From Microvirga subterranea (GTDB lineage: Bacteria; Pseudomonadota; Alphaproteobacteria; Rhizobiales; Beijerinckiaceae), in the NCBI RefSeq assembly GCF_003350535.1, contig NZ_QQBB01000006.1, positions 124,001-188,000 on the forward strand: DNA of 64,000 nucleotides, in the 5' to 3' direction. The notes beneath the pieces were generated by a model that saw only the letters and a list, made by a program, of their open reading frames with translations, was not told where the DNA came from and searched no databases. Both the position numbers and the translations under genes were made by a program. Below, one piece after another: positions 8,999 through 16,975 of the stretch; position 1 is the stretch's first letter; each line of letters starts with the position of its first letter.

Positions 8999-9745
8999 TT
9001 AGGTCTTGGCTGCCCCGCGGCCTGCATTGCGGGCCAGGAAGTAGCCGAGGGTCACCACGAAGAGGGCACCCACGGCGGCGGCGCTGTAGAGCACCGTTCC
9101 TGCCGGCTTGATGTCGAGCGGCGGGTGGCCCGGATCGGGAAGGGTCAGGCCCGGATAGCTCGAGAGCCAGCCCAGGACCACCGGATCCGTCACGATCATC
9201 TCGGCCGCGATGTAGCCGAGCAGCGCGGCGCCGGCCCAGACGATGACGGGGAAGCGCGTGATCAGCTTCGTGATCAGGGTTGCGCCCACCATGATCAGCG
9301 GGATCGAGAGCAGCAGGCCGAAGATGAACAGCTCCGGATGGCCGCGGGAGGCGGCCGCGATGGCCACCACGTTGTCGAGGCTCATGACCGCGTCCGCGAT
9401 CGCGATGGTGCGCACGGCCCGCCAGAGGCTCGTGCTGGCCTCGATGTTGCCGTGGGCGTCCTCGTCTTCGCCCTGAATGAGCTTGAGGGCGATCCAGAAC
9501 AGCAGCAGGCCGCCGACGATGCGCAGGAACGGAACGCCGAGGAGCTCGGAGATCAGGAAGGCGAAGACGATCCGCAGACCGACAGCCGTCAGGGCGCCCA
9601 GGGTGATGCCGAGCTTGCGCTGATGCGCCGGGAGCGAGCGGCACGCCATGGCGATCACGACCGCGTTGTCGCCCGACAGCAGGAGGTCGATCCAGATGAC
9701 CTGAAGCAGTGAAATGAGGAACGTGGTCGAAAGAATATAATCCAT
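8999..9745 (-). CDS. TerC/YjbE family integral membrane protein
   Basis: The 248-residue protein has about seven membrane helices and the two TerC signature acids: LLLSGDNAVVIAMACR in the first part and AVMSLDNVVAIAAASRG in the middle. TerC-family proteins are linked to tellurium resistance or metal (often Mn2+) export and insertion of metalloproteins. The acidic cytoplasmic loop QGEDEDAHGN lies between the repeats. It is divergent from tctB. I looked for a yybP-ykoY manganese riboswitch upstream and did not find its core. Confidence 0.88.
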   Translation of the reverse strand: MDYILSTTFLISLLQVIWIDLLLSGDNAVVIAMACRSLPAHQRKLGITLGALTAVGLRIVFAFLISELLGVPFLRIVGGLLLFWIALKLIQGEDEDAHGNIEASTSLWRAVRTIAIADAVMSLDNVVAIAAASRGHPELFIFGLLLSIPLIMVGATLITKLITRFPVIVWAGAALLGYIAAEMIVTDPVVLGWLSSYPGLTLPDPGHPPLDIKPAGTVLYSAAAVGALFVVTLGYFLARNAGRGAAKT

Positions 9746-9890
9746 GGCGGCCCTGGACTGTTTTCAGGTCAACGAAAGGGAATTCGGCTTAAGTATAGAT
9801 CCGTGGCCGGGATTCAACCGAAAATCGCCCCGGCTGCCGGTGAAAGATCGGCCGCGCTTGTGGACGGCTTCGGACGAAGACCGGAAAATC

Positions 9891-9922
9891 CGTGTTTTCC
9901 CGGTCGATAACGGGAAAACGCG
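9891..9922. repeat. 12-bp inverted repeat in the terC-tctB divergent spacer
   Basis: The arms CGTGTTTTCCCG and CGGGAAAACGCG pair with one G-T mismatch around an 8-base loop (GTCGATAA). It sits in the 270-base spacer between two divergent genes, about 95 bases before tctB. A third GGAAAA copy lies just to the left (CCGGAAAATCCG). An operator for either gene is more likely than a terminator because neither strand has a T-run after the stem. Confidence 0.5.
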
Positions 9923-10015
9923 GCGGGGTCGCTTGATCCTCGCGGCAGGCTTGGGCACAACTCAGGTCGAATAAGTCTTGGGCCGTGTTCAACGCGCCCG
10001 GTCGGGAGGCCGTCC

Positions 10016-10687
10016 ATGTCCATTTCTCATGACCGCCCCGAGGCATCGGGGCGCCAGGGGCCGGTTCGCGCGCCGCAGAGCCTTGCGGGGGGAATCTTCC
10101 TCATTGCCCTCGCGGCGCTCGCCCTTTGGCTGACCCGCGATCTCTCCCGCGGCACCTTGAGCGCCATGGGTCCCGGCATGCTGCCGGACTGGCTCGCCAT
10201 CGGGGTCGGCCTCTGCGGCCTCGCCCTCGTCGTCCTCTCCTTCCTCAAGGAGGGCGAAGTCCTCGAGCGCTGGAGCCTGCGGGGCCCGCTCCTGGTGATC
10301 GCGGGCATTCTCGCCTTCGCCGTGACGATCCGCCCGTTCTCTCTCGGCGGCCTGTCCATCCCCGGGCTCGGCCTGGTGGTCGCCGGCCCGCTCGCGATCA
10401 TCATCGGGGGCTTCGCGAGCCCGGATGCCCGCCTGAGGGAGCTGGTCGTCCTGTCGCTGAGCCTGACCCCGTTCTGCATGTTCCTCTTCGGCGACCTGCT
10501 GAACCTGCCGATCCCGATCTTTCCGCAGGCCTTCGCCGACCTCTTCCCGGCCGGCTGGTCCCAGAAGGATGTCCTGCGGGCGACGGCCGCGGCCCTGATC
10601 GCCGCTGCGGTGGTGGTGTATTTCGCCGGCGGCCGACGTCGCGCCACGAATGAGATCGACGTTGCCGACCAAGGCGGGAGACTCTGA
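10016..10687 (+). CDS. tctB: Tripartite tricarboxylate transporter, small membrane subunit
   Basis: The 223-residue protein has a charged N-terminus and four to five membrane helices, with the TctB-type start of the first helix (GGIFLIALAALALWLTRDL) and the following MGPGMLPDWLAIGVG. TctB is the small inner-membrane subunit of the TTT system, a secondary carrier that takes a carboxylate from a periplasmic receptor. Its stop overlaps the tctA start by one base. Confidence 0.88.
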   Translation: MSISHDRPEASGRQGPVRAPQSLAGGIFLIALAALALWLTRDLSRGTLSAMGPGMLPDWLAIGVGLCGLALVVLSFLKEGEVLERWSLRGPLLVIAGILAFAVTIRPFSLGGLSIPGLGLVVAGPLAIIIGGFASPDARLRELVVLSLSLTPFCMFLFGDLLNLPIPIFPQAFADLFPAGWSQKDVLRATAAALIAAAVVVYFAGGRRRATNEIDVADQGGRL

Positions 10688-12189
10688 TGGGTGACTTTCT
10701 CTCCAACCTGACGCTCGGGTTCGGCGTCGCCCTGACTCCGCTCAACCTCGGACTCGCCTTCCTGGGGTGCCTCGTCGGAACGCTCATCGGCGTGCTGCCG
10801 GGCGTGGGGCCCATTGCGACGATCGCGATGCTGCTGCCGATCACGTTCGGGCTCGATCCCACCGGCGCCCTGATCATGCTGGCGGGCATCTACTACGGGG
10901 CGCAGTACGGCGGTTCGACAACGGCCATCCTGGTCAACATCCCCGGCGAGGCGACCTCCGTCGTCACCGCCCTCGACGGCCACCAGATGGCGCGCCAGGG
11001 CCGCGCCGGCGTGGCGCTCGGCATCGCGGCCATCGGGTCCTTCTTCGCCGGTACCGTGGCGACGCTCGTCATTGCGGCGCTTGGTGCCCCGCTCACCCGG
11101 CTCGCGCTGATCTTCGGTCCGGCGGAATACTTCTCGCTCATGGTCATGGGCCTCGTCTTCGCCGTCGTGCTCGCCCGCGGGTCGATCCTCAAGGCGATTG
11201 CGATGATCCTCGTCGGCGTGCTGCTTTCGACCGTCGGCACGGATCTCGAGACGGGCGAGGAACGCATGACCTTCGGGCTGCAGTTCCTGGTGGACGGGAT
11301 CGACTTCGCGGTGCTGGCCATGGGCATCTTCGGCATTGCCGAGATCCTGCGCAATCTCGACCATACGGAGCACCGGGACGTGGTGCGCCAGTCGATCGGC
11401 CGCCTTCTGCCGAACAGGGACGACTTCAAGCAGTCCTACAAGCCCGTGCTCCGCGGAACTTTCATCGGTGCGGTTCTCGGCATCCTGCCTGGCAACGGCG
11501 CCGTGCTCGGGCCCTTCGCCTCGTATACCCTGGAGAAGAAGCTCGCCAGGGACCCGCGCCGGTTCGGCCGTGGCGCCATCGAGGGTGTGGCGGGTCCGGA
11601 ATCCGCTAACAACGCCGGCGCCCAGACGTCGTTCATTCCGCTTCTGACGCTCGGCATCCCGCCGAATGCCGTGATGGCCCTCATGGTCGGCGCCATGACG
11701 ATCCACGGCATCGTGCCGGGCCCGCAGGTGATGACGCGCAACCCTGACCTGTTCTGGGGCATGATCGCCTCAATGTGGGTCGGCAACCTGATGCTGCTCG
11801 TCATCAACCTGCCGATGATCGGCATGTGGGTGCGGCTCCTGAAGGTGCCTTACCACCTGATGTTCCCGGCGATCCTGATGTTCTGCTGCATCGGCATCTA
11901 CTCCATCAACTCGCTGCCGACCGACGTGATGTTCATCGGGCTCTTCGGGTTCGTCGGATACATGCTGATCAAGTTCGGCTTCGAGCCGGCGCCGATGCTG
12001 CTCGGCTTCGTGCTCGGCAAGCTGATGGAGGAGAACCTGAGGCGCGCGCTCATCATCTCGCGCGGGTCAATGGAGACCTTCATCGACCGCCCCGTGAGCG
12101 CCGGCCTACTCGCAGTCGCCCTCATCCTTCTCGTCCTGGCCCTGCTGCCGACGGTCCGGAAGGGCAGGGACGAGGTCTTCACCGAGTAG
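10687..12189 (+). CDS. tctA: Tripartite tricarboxylate transporter, large permease
   Basis: The 500-residue permease has about eleven membrane helices and the TctA family motifs: GTLIGVLPGVGPIATIAMLLP, YYGAQYGGSTTAILVNIPGE, and the repeat-like GILPGNGAVLGPFASYTLE in the middle, followed by SANNAGAQTSFIPLLTLGIP. It forms the ion-coupled pore of the transporter. It starts on the last base of tctB; tctC follows after 63 bases. Confidence 0.95.
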   Translation: MGDFLSNLTLGFGVALTPLNLGLAFLGCLVGTLIGVLPGVGPIATIAMLLPITFGLDPTGALIMLAGIYYGAQYGGSTTAILVNIPGEATSVVTALDGHQMARQGRAGVALGIAAIGSFFAGTVATLVIAALGAPLTRLALIFGPAEYFSLMVMGLVFAVVLARGSILKAIAMILVGVLLSTVGTDLETGEERMTFGLQFLVDGIDFAVLAMGIFGIAEILRNLDHTEHRDVVRQSIGRLLPNRDDFKQSYKPVLRGTFIGAVLGILPGNGAVLGPFASYTLEKKLARDPRRFGRGAIEGVAGPESANNAGAQTSFIPLLTLGIPPNAVMALMVGAMTIHGIVPGPQVMTRNPDLFWGMIASMWVGNLMLLVINLPMIGMWVRLLKVPYHLMFPAILMFCCIGIYSINSLPTDVMFIGLFGFVGYMLIKFGFEPAPMLLGFVLGKLMEENLRRALIISRGSMETFIDRPVSAGLLAVALILLVLALLPTVRKGRDEVFTE

Positions 12190-12252
12190 CTTGCCTTCGG
12201 GCGGCTGCTCCCCACAATGTAAGCCCATAACCTAATCCAGGGAGGAAATTGG

Positions 12253-13227
12253 ATGAAGAAGCTTGCTCTCGCCCTTGCGGCGACCCTCGGTCTGGCCGCA
12301 ACGGGCGCCCAGGCGCAGAACTACCCGACCCGTCCCGTGACCATGATCGTGCCCTTCGCGGCCGGCGGCCCGACCGACGTGGTGGCCCGCATCGTGGCCG
12401 ACCACATGTCCCGGACGATCGGTCAACAGATCGTGATCGAGAACGTGGCGGGTGCCGGCGGCACGACGGGCATCGCCCGCGGCGCCCAGGCCCAGCCCGA
12501 CGGCTACACCATCATGATGGGCCACATGGGCACCCATGGTGCGGCGCCGGCTCTCTACCCGAACCTGAAATACGATCCGGCCAAGGATTTCGCCCCGATC
12601 GGCCTCGCGGCCGGCACCCCGATCCTCATCGTCGCCAAGAAAGATTTTCCGGCCAACGACCTGAAGGGCTTCCTGGACTACATGAAGACCAACGGCGAGA
12701 AGGTGAACATGGCCCACGCCGGCGTGGGCTCGGTGTCCCACTCGACGGGCATCCTGTTCAATTCGATCATCGGCGCCAAGCCCACGATGGTCGCCTATCG
12801 CGGCACCGGCCCGGCCCTGAACGACCTGATGGCCAACACGGTCGACTACATGACGGACCAGATCGTCAACGTGGCGCCGCAGATCCAGGGCGGCAATATC
12901 AAGGCCTTCGCCATCGCTACGCCCGAGCGCTCGCCGGCTCTGCCGAACGTGCCGACCACCAAGGAGGCGGGACTGCCCGACTATCAGGTCAGCGCCTGGA
13001 ACGCCGTCTTCGCCCCGAAGGGTACGCCGCCGGAGATCGTCAAGAAGCTCAACGACGCCCTCGTAAAGGCTCTGGACGACGAGAACACCAAGAAGCGCCT
13101 CCTCGACCTCGGCGGCGTGATTCCGTCAGCGCAGGAGCGGACCCCCGAGTCTCTGCAGAAGCTCGTCGAGAGTGAAGTGGCCCGCTGGACCCCCGTTCTT
13201 CAGGCGGCCGGCGCCAAGGCCGAATAA
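12253..13227 (+). CDS. tctC: Bug-family periplasmic receptor of the tricarboxylate transporter
   Basis: The 324-residue protein begins with a signal peptide (MKKLALALAATLGLAATGAQA) and mature start QNYPTRPVTMIVPFAAGGP, typical of Bug/TctC receptors. Later family motifs VVIENVAGAGGTTG-like and MAHAGVGSVSH are present. Bug proteins bind carboxylates such as citrate, or aromatic acids and amino acids, so the substrate is open. A strong GGAGG site precedes the ATG. The order B-A-C differs from the classical C-B-A order. Confidence 0.93.
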   Translation: MKKLALALAATLGLAATGAQAQNYPTRPVTMIVPFAAGGPTDVVARIVADHMSRTIGQQIVIENVAGAGGTTGIARGAQAQPDGYTIMMGHMGTHGAAPALYPNLKYDPAKDFAPIGLAAGTPILIVAKKDFPANDLKGFLDYMKTNGEKVNMAHAGVGSVSHSTGILFNSIIGAKPTMVAYRGTGPALNDLMANTVDYMTDQIVNVAPQIQGGNIKAFAIATPERSPALPNVPTTKEAGLPDYQVSAWNAVFAPKGTPPEIVKKLNDALVKALDDENTKKRLLDLGGVIPSAQERTPESLQKLVESEVARWTPVLQAAGAKAE

Positions 13228-13250
13228 GCTTCGGCAAGCCGAAATCTCGG

Positions 13251-13275
13251 AACGGCGGGCCGATAGCCCGCCGTT
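13251..13275 (+). terminator. Terminator-like hairpin after tctC
   Basis: A perfect 10-bp stem (AACGGCGGGC / GCCCGCCGTT) closes a 5-base loop 23 bases after the tctC stop. The following T-run is poor (GTCATT), so termination may need help. Confidence 0.6.
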
Positions 13276-13347
13276 GTCATTCGGTGGTCCGCGACCGCAA
13301 AGAAGTCTTGAAATTGCGCGAAGAGGCGATTACACCCTGCCGCGAGT

Positions 13348-13424
13348 GCAGCCGTAGCTCAGTTGGTTAGAGCACCAGATTGTGGATCTGGGGGTCCCCC
13401 GTTCGAGCCGGGGCGGCTGTACCA
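13348..13424 (+). tRNA. tRNA-His (anticodon GTG), no encoded G-1, A73
   Basis: The cloverleaf has acceptor arms GCAGCCG and CGGCTGT, D-arm GCTCAGTTGGTTAGAGC, anticodon arm CCAGA-TTGTGGA-TCTGG with anticodon GTG, and T-arm CCCCG-TTCGAGC-CGGGG. ACCA follows at 13421-13424. Position 1 is G pairing with T72 and the discriminator is A, with no position for the usual G-1:C73 pair. This is the unusual form described for a subgroup of Alphaproteobacteria. Confidence 0.95.
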
Positions 13425-13620
13425 TTCAAATCAAGTACTTAGGCCTCGCAGGTTCGAGGCCGTCTTCTCAGAAAATCCGGACCGTTGCGGGACAGAGGGA
13501 TCGTCAAAATCCCGCTGTATGGCCGCGACCGTCAGCGTCGAGCGTTTCGCAGCCCCACCCGCCGCCGCGTCTGATCGGCCCGGGCGCCTTGCGATCCCTC
13601 GCGGCGCCACAGCCGTCATA

Positions 13621-14229
13621 TCAGTCCTGCGAGGCCAGGCGTTTGGCCGGATCCAGGAGGATCTGCAGGGTCTCTGCATGCAGTTCGCCCGTCACTCTGA
13701 GACCGGCGTCACGCTGGTACTTCTCGATCGCCTGCCTGGTGCCCGGACCCAGGTCGCCGTCCGCCTTCAGCGGGCCGTATCCGAGCTCCGTCAGGGCTTT
13801 CTGGGCCGCGACGACGTCCTGCGGTGCCGGGCGCGGCTTGACGTCGATGAAGGCGACGGGACTCGCGCTCTTGCGAGCGGACTGGGCCTGTGGGGCTGGC
13901 TGCAGCTTCGCCTGAGCCTCAGCCAGCTCGGCCTTGGTCCTGTTGTGCTGCTCCGACAGGCGGGTGAACGCGTCGCTCGCCGACGACAGGTCTTGGCGCA
14001 GCCTCAAGGCTTCTGCGGACGAGGCGGCTTCGGCCTGCTCGCGCTGCGACTGGATCTGTTGATGCGTGTCTTGCAGGGACGCGACCTGGCTGCGCAGCTG
14101 CGCTTCGACCTCGGACGAGGTCTGGTTCGTGTGGATGAACATTCCCCAGCCCCCGAGTGCAGCCAGGGCTAAGGCGGAGACGAGGACGCGGTTGAGGTGG
14201 GGTGCCTTACGCGCGTGCGTCTGGACCAT
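13621..14229 (-). CDS. Membrane-anchored coiled-coil protein with peptidoglycan-binding domain
   Basis: The 202-residue protein has a single N-terminal membrane segment (about residues 14-31, VLVSALALAALGGWGMF), a Gln/Glu-rich coiled coil (about residues 38-110) and a C-terminal PG_binding_1-like domain (about 135-195) with AAQKALTELGYGPLKADG, DLGPGTRQAIEKYQRDAGL and VTGELHAETLQIL. Such proteins are held in the inner membrane and reach the cell wall. It stands alone; its promoter side faces another short minus-strand gene. Confidence 0.8.
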   Translation of the reverse strand: MVQTHARKAPHLNRVLVSALALAALGGWGMFIHTNQTSSEVEAQLRSQVASLQDTHQQIQSQREQAEAASSAEALRLRQDLSSASDAFTRLSEQHNRTKAELAEAQAKLQPAPQAQSARKSASPVAFIDVKPRPAPQDVVAAQKALTELGYGPLKADGDLGPGTRQAIEKYQRDAGLRVTGELHAETLQILLDPAKRLASQD

Positions 14230-14421
14230 CAGATACTCCTTCAGCTTCGAACATTGAGGCCGAGGTTCGGCCGCGCTTGCCCAAAGTGAACGGAAAGGTG
14301 GTCAAAGAGTGGCCGGCCCCGAGAAAGGCGCACAATAGTCCGTGAGGCTGCGGCATCTACACCGGGAGTGTTATGCGGCGCGATCGATTGCCTTCGATGC
14401 CAGAAGTGCAAGCCCCTCAAC

Positions 14422-14450
14422 AAAAAGGGATGCCGCATTCGTGGCATCCC
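14422..14450 (-). terminator. Rho-independent terminator for the 73-residue gene
   Basis: On the minus strand GGGATGCC, an 8-base loop and GGCATCCC are followed by TTTTTG. It sits 37 bases past the stop of the gene at 14487-14708. Confidence 0.85.
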
Positions 14451-14486
14451 TCTCGGCCTGCCGAAGAAGCCCCTCGGCAGGATGTC

Positions 14487-14708
14487 TCATGCGGCCTTGT
14501 GGGCGAGGCCCGGCGGCTGCGCCTTTGCGTTGTTCTCGCCGATGGTCTGCCGCAGGCGTCGGAAGGTGGCGAGCTCCTGCTCCATGCTCTCGAGGAGAGG
14601 AGCGTGGGCCGGTCCATGCTCCCTCACGATCTCGGCCAGAACGTTCAGGGCCTTCTCGAGGCGCTCCTCGGTGATCGGTTCGCGCGTGCGTCCCTGCCAG
14701 TCTTCCAT
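14487..14708 (-). CDS. Small hypothetical helical protein
   Basis: The 73-residue protein (MEDWQGRTREPITEERLEKA...) is predicted to be two helices rich in Glu, Leu and Arg, with no Cys and no membrane segment. An AAGGAG site lies 11 bases before the ATG and a good terminator follows, so expression is likely. I do not recognise a family and the neighbours give no clue to its role. Confidence 0.65.
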   Translation of the reverse strand: MEDWQGRTREPITEERLEKALNVLAEIVREHGPAHAPLLESMEQELATFRRLRQTIGENNAKAQPPGLAHKAA

Positions 14709-14882
14709 CGCATGTACTCCTTACTCACGAGCCTAGAGTCTGACCCCAAGAACCTTGCTGATGGCTTAAGGCCACGTCGTTTCTTCCGGGGCGGTCCGTT
14801 CATGCATCGGGCCGTGGGACATGGCCTCCGCGGAGCCGCGCCTTAGATGTGTTTACCTTACGTTATGAAACATGGGGGCGAG

Positions 14883-15203
14883 ATGATCGGGGCTGGAAGA
14901 CGTGTGATCGGGCTGCCGTGGTACAGCCGCGACGACTACCCTGCCATTCGCAGCATGATGGTGGATGCGCATGTTCTGGCGTCGACCTACGACCAGTGGC
15001 GCATGGCGGCCGAAAACAACGAGCGTGTGGCGCAGGAAGCCGGGCTCGAGGTGATGCGCGTCATGATCGAGCCGGAGGAGTTCGCCACCTGGTGTGCGAA
15101 GCGCAATCTCGAGCCGGACAGCCGCGCGCGGTCGCAGCGCGCCCAGGAGGCGGTGCAGGAGGCGGTGCAGGAGGCGGTTCAGGAGCGGCAGCAGCCCGAA
15201 TGA
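14883..15203 (+). CDS. Hypothetical protein with a repeated Ala-Val-Gln-Glu tail
   Basis: The protein is 106 residues from the ATG at 14883, which follows a GGGGGCGAG sequence; ATGs at 14865 and 14847 are in frame. The body (VIGLPWYSRDDYPAIRSMM and MRVMIEPEEFATWCAKRNLE) looks like a real folded domain of unknown family. The C-terminus has three tandem 12-base units (GAGGCGGTGCAG) that encode EAVQ repeats, a site where copy number could vary. Similar proteins occur in Methylobacteriaceae as hypotheticals, as far as I recall. Confidence 0.65.
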   Translation: MIGAGRRVIGLPWYSRDDYPAIRSMMVDAHVLASTYDQWRMAAENNERVAQEAGLEVMRVMIEPEEFATWCAKRNLEPDSRARSQRAQEAVQEAVQEAVQERQQPE

Positions 15204-15227
15204 TGCGCCTTCGGACGAGGCCTACGC

Positions 15228-15455
15228 TCAGCGTGGTTCCTGTGCCGGGGGCAGGGGAGAGGAGCGCCGTGGCGGGGGCTCGACCACCAGGCGGAACCGG
15301 GTCGGCGGCGAGGACCAGTCGAAGGGCAGCTGGAGCGGAACGGTGCAGGGCGTGAAGAGGCTCTGCCCCTTGTCGTTGGTCACTTCGAAGACATGGCCCG
15401 GCCGCTCCATCCGGGTGCATTCGGGCCAGCGGTCGTAGGACATCCAGTCGCTCAT
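15228..15455 (-). CDS. Small hypothetical protein
   Basis: The 75-residue protein begins MSDWMSYDRWPECTRMERPG and continues with HVFEVTNDKGQSLFTPC, which reads like a compact beta-rich domain, ending in a Pro/Arg-rich tail. Two Cys are present. It lies between the hypothetical gene at 14883 (convergent) and rtcB (same strand, upstream by 33 bases), so it may share a transcript with rtcB. Family unknown. Confidence 0.55.
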   Translation of the reverse strand: MSDWMSYDRWPECTRMERPGHVFEVTNDKGQSLFTPCTVPLQLPFDWSSPPTRFRLVVEPPPRRSSPLPPAQEPR

Positions 15456-15488
15456 CGGGCTTGTGCTCCTGAAGACGAAAATCGGCGT

Positions 15489-16652
15489 TCAATCCTTGTA
15501 TGGATCGAACTCGCCCGCGCCCGCCATAGCAACCGCAAAAGGCCTTAAGACGTGCTCGATCTCGATCGTGTTCTTGTGATGCGCGAGCACCTCGGGCAGG
15601 CGGCGATAGGCCATGGGGCTCTCGTCCACGTCGCCGCCCCGCAGCAGAACGCCACGCTCCTTGAGCCAGGCATCCATCTCGGCGCGCGTCACCCGGGGAG
15701 GGCGGATCCATTCCCCGGCCTTGTTCTTCTTGCCCTTCGCCTCCGTGCGGCCGAAGACACGGCCGGCGCCGTGAACGGTCGAGTAGAGGCTATCGGCGCT
15801 TTCAGGGTCGTCGACGCCGCGCAGAATCACGGCATTGTCTCCCATGGAACCCCCGACGAAGCCGCGCTGGCCCGGAAAGGCCGGAGTCGCACCCTTGCGG
15901 ACGACCCAGTAGTCGCGGCCGCCATGGCTCTCGCGCCACACGAAGTTGTGGTGGTTGTGGACCGCGTCGGTGATGCGGCCGCCGATGATCTGGCGTACCC
16001 GCTCGACCACCCATTCGCGGCCCGCATAGGCATAGAGCCCCCCGAGTTCCACGCCTGCGATGTAGCTGCGACCTACCTCGCTGTCCTGGTGCAGGATGGC
16101 GGGCTCGACCTCCATGCCGTCCTTGGCGCCGACCAGGGGGAGGTGCTTGGTGGTGATCTTGTGGCCGAGGCCGCGGGAGCCGAAATGCACGCCGATCCAG
16201 ACGAACCCGTCTTCATCCTCGAAGAGATCGATGTAGTGATTGCCGGATCCGACGGTGCCGAGCTGCTGGGAGGCCATCCTCTTCAGATCGCGCACGCCCG
16301 CCTCGTCCCAGAGCGGCGACTCGAACAGCTCATGGTCCACCGCCACGGCGTTCTTCTGCCCGATGCCGAAGCTGATGGTGCGGCTGATGTCGGACAGGAT
16401 GCTGGCAGCCTGCGGCGCGATGTCGTCGTAGCGGGTGTCGAGGCGCACGGCCATGTTGCCGCACGCGATGTCGAAGCCGACCCCGCTGATGGAGATGTGC
16501 TCCTCATAGGCGATGACGCCGCCGATCGGATGGGCATAACCCAGATGCCCGTCGGCGCACAGGACGCCTTTGACGGCGCTGCCCACATGCATGCACCGGT
16601 CGAGCTGCCGGATCGTTCTCTCGTCGTGCTCACCGTAGATGCGGGTGTTCAT
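15489..16652 (-). CDS. rtcB: RtcB family RNA ligase
   Basis: RtcB joins RNA ends with 2',3'-cyclic phosphate (or 3'-phosphate) to 5'-OH ends using GTP and Mn2+. The 387-residue protein keeps the metal and catalytic motifs: GVGFDIACG with the metal-binding Asp61/Cys64 pair, GSGNHYIDL, HFGSRGLGH, VHNHHNFVW, and the guanylation motif VHGAGR with His294. The length is near the short bacterial type. No rtcA cyclase, rtcR regulator or archease gene is adjacent, so this copy seems to stand without its usual partners. It may act in tRNA or ribosome repair. Confidence 0.92.
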   Translation of the reverse strand: MNTRIYGEHDERTIRQLDRCMHVGSAVKGVLCADGHLGYAHPIGGVIAYEEHISISGVGFDIACGNMAVRLDTRYDDIAPQAASILSDISRTISFGIGQKNAVAVDHELFESPLWDEAGVRDLKRMASQQLGTVGSGNHYIDLFEDEDGFVWIGVHFGSRGLGHKITTKHLPLVGAKDGMEVEPAILHQDSEVGRSYIAGVELGGLYAYAGREWVVERVRQIIGGRITDAVHNHHNFVWRESHGGRDYWVVRKGATPAFPGQRGFVGGSMGDNAVILRGVDDPESADSLYSTVHGAGRVFGRTEAKGKKNKAGEWIRPPRVTRAEMDAWLKERGVLLRGGDVDESPMAYRRLPEVLAHHKNTIEIEHVLRPFAVAMAGAGEFDPYKD

Positions 16653-16762
16653 GGGAAGGGCGCGCCTGTTCCTGACCGGTTTCTCGGGAGGTCAAACTCG
16701 CGTCCGCCGGTCTGGTTCTCACGCACTCGCCTCGATGCGGCCGCGCGCCTGTCCGGAGACCG

Positions 16763-16975
16763 TCAGGCCGCGCGGCGCCTGTCCCGCTCCGCCCTGGGCG
16801 TATAGACCAGCTGGCGGTGCCAGTCGCACCAGCTCGACGTCTCGGAGGTCGGGGCGCCGCAGCACACGGCGTCGCGCAACTCGTCCGAGACGATGAAGCG
16901 GCACTGCCGTGCACGCGCTTCGAGAAGAGCAATCCTGTATTGCGGAGACGGCTCCGCGATCCTGTGATGAGTCAT
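16763..16975 (-). CDS. Small protein like the C-terminal domain of GcrA
   Basis: From the ATG at 16975 the frame encodes 70 residues. The pattern C25RFIV...C38CGAP...C50DWH53RQLVYTP resembles the C-terminal part of GcrA cell-cycle regulators, in which Cys-rich motifs precede a YCxxHxxxAY-type ending. The N-terminal DNA-binding half of GcrA is missing. The open frame extends upstream to 17140 but that part is Arg/Pro-rich and unlike GcrA. GcrA binds methylated promoters with sigma-70; what a lone C-terminal module does is unknown. Confidence 0.5.
   Translation of the reverse strand: MTHHRIAEPSPQYRIALLEARARQCRFIVSDELRDAVCCGAPTSETSSWCDWHRQLVYTPRAERDRRRAA

Noticed and set aside
8624..9712. A 362-codon plus-strand frame opposite azlC and terC
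   Set aside because: Composition is typical antisense (Arg, Gly, His, Glu) and both opposite genes have clear family motifs.
9744..9974. A 76-codon frame in the terC-tctB spacer
   Set aside because: It crosses the inverted repeat and the terC start, has no good ribosome site and no family character.
9746..9990. Possible yybP-ykoY manganese riboswitch upstream of terC
   Set aside because: TerC-family genes sometimes carry it, but I could not find the conserved core by eye. A covariance-model search would settle this.
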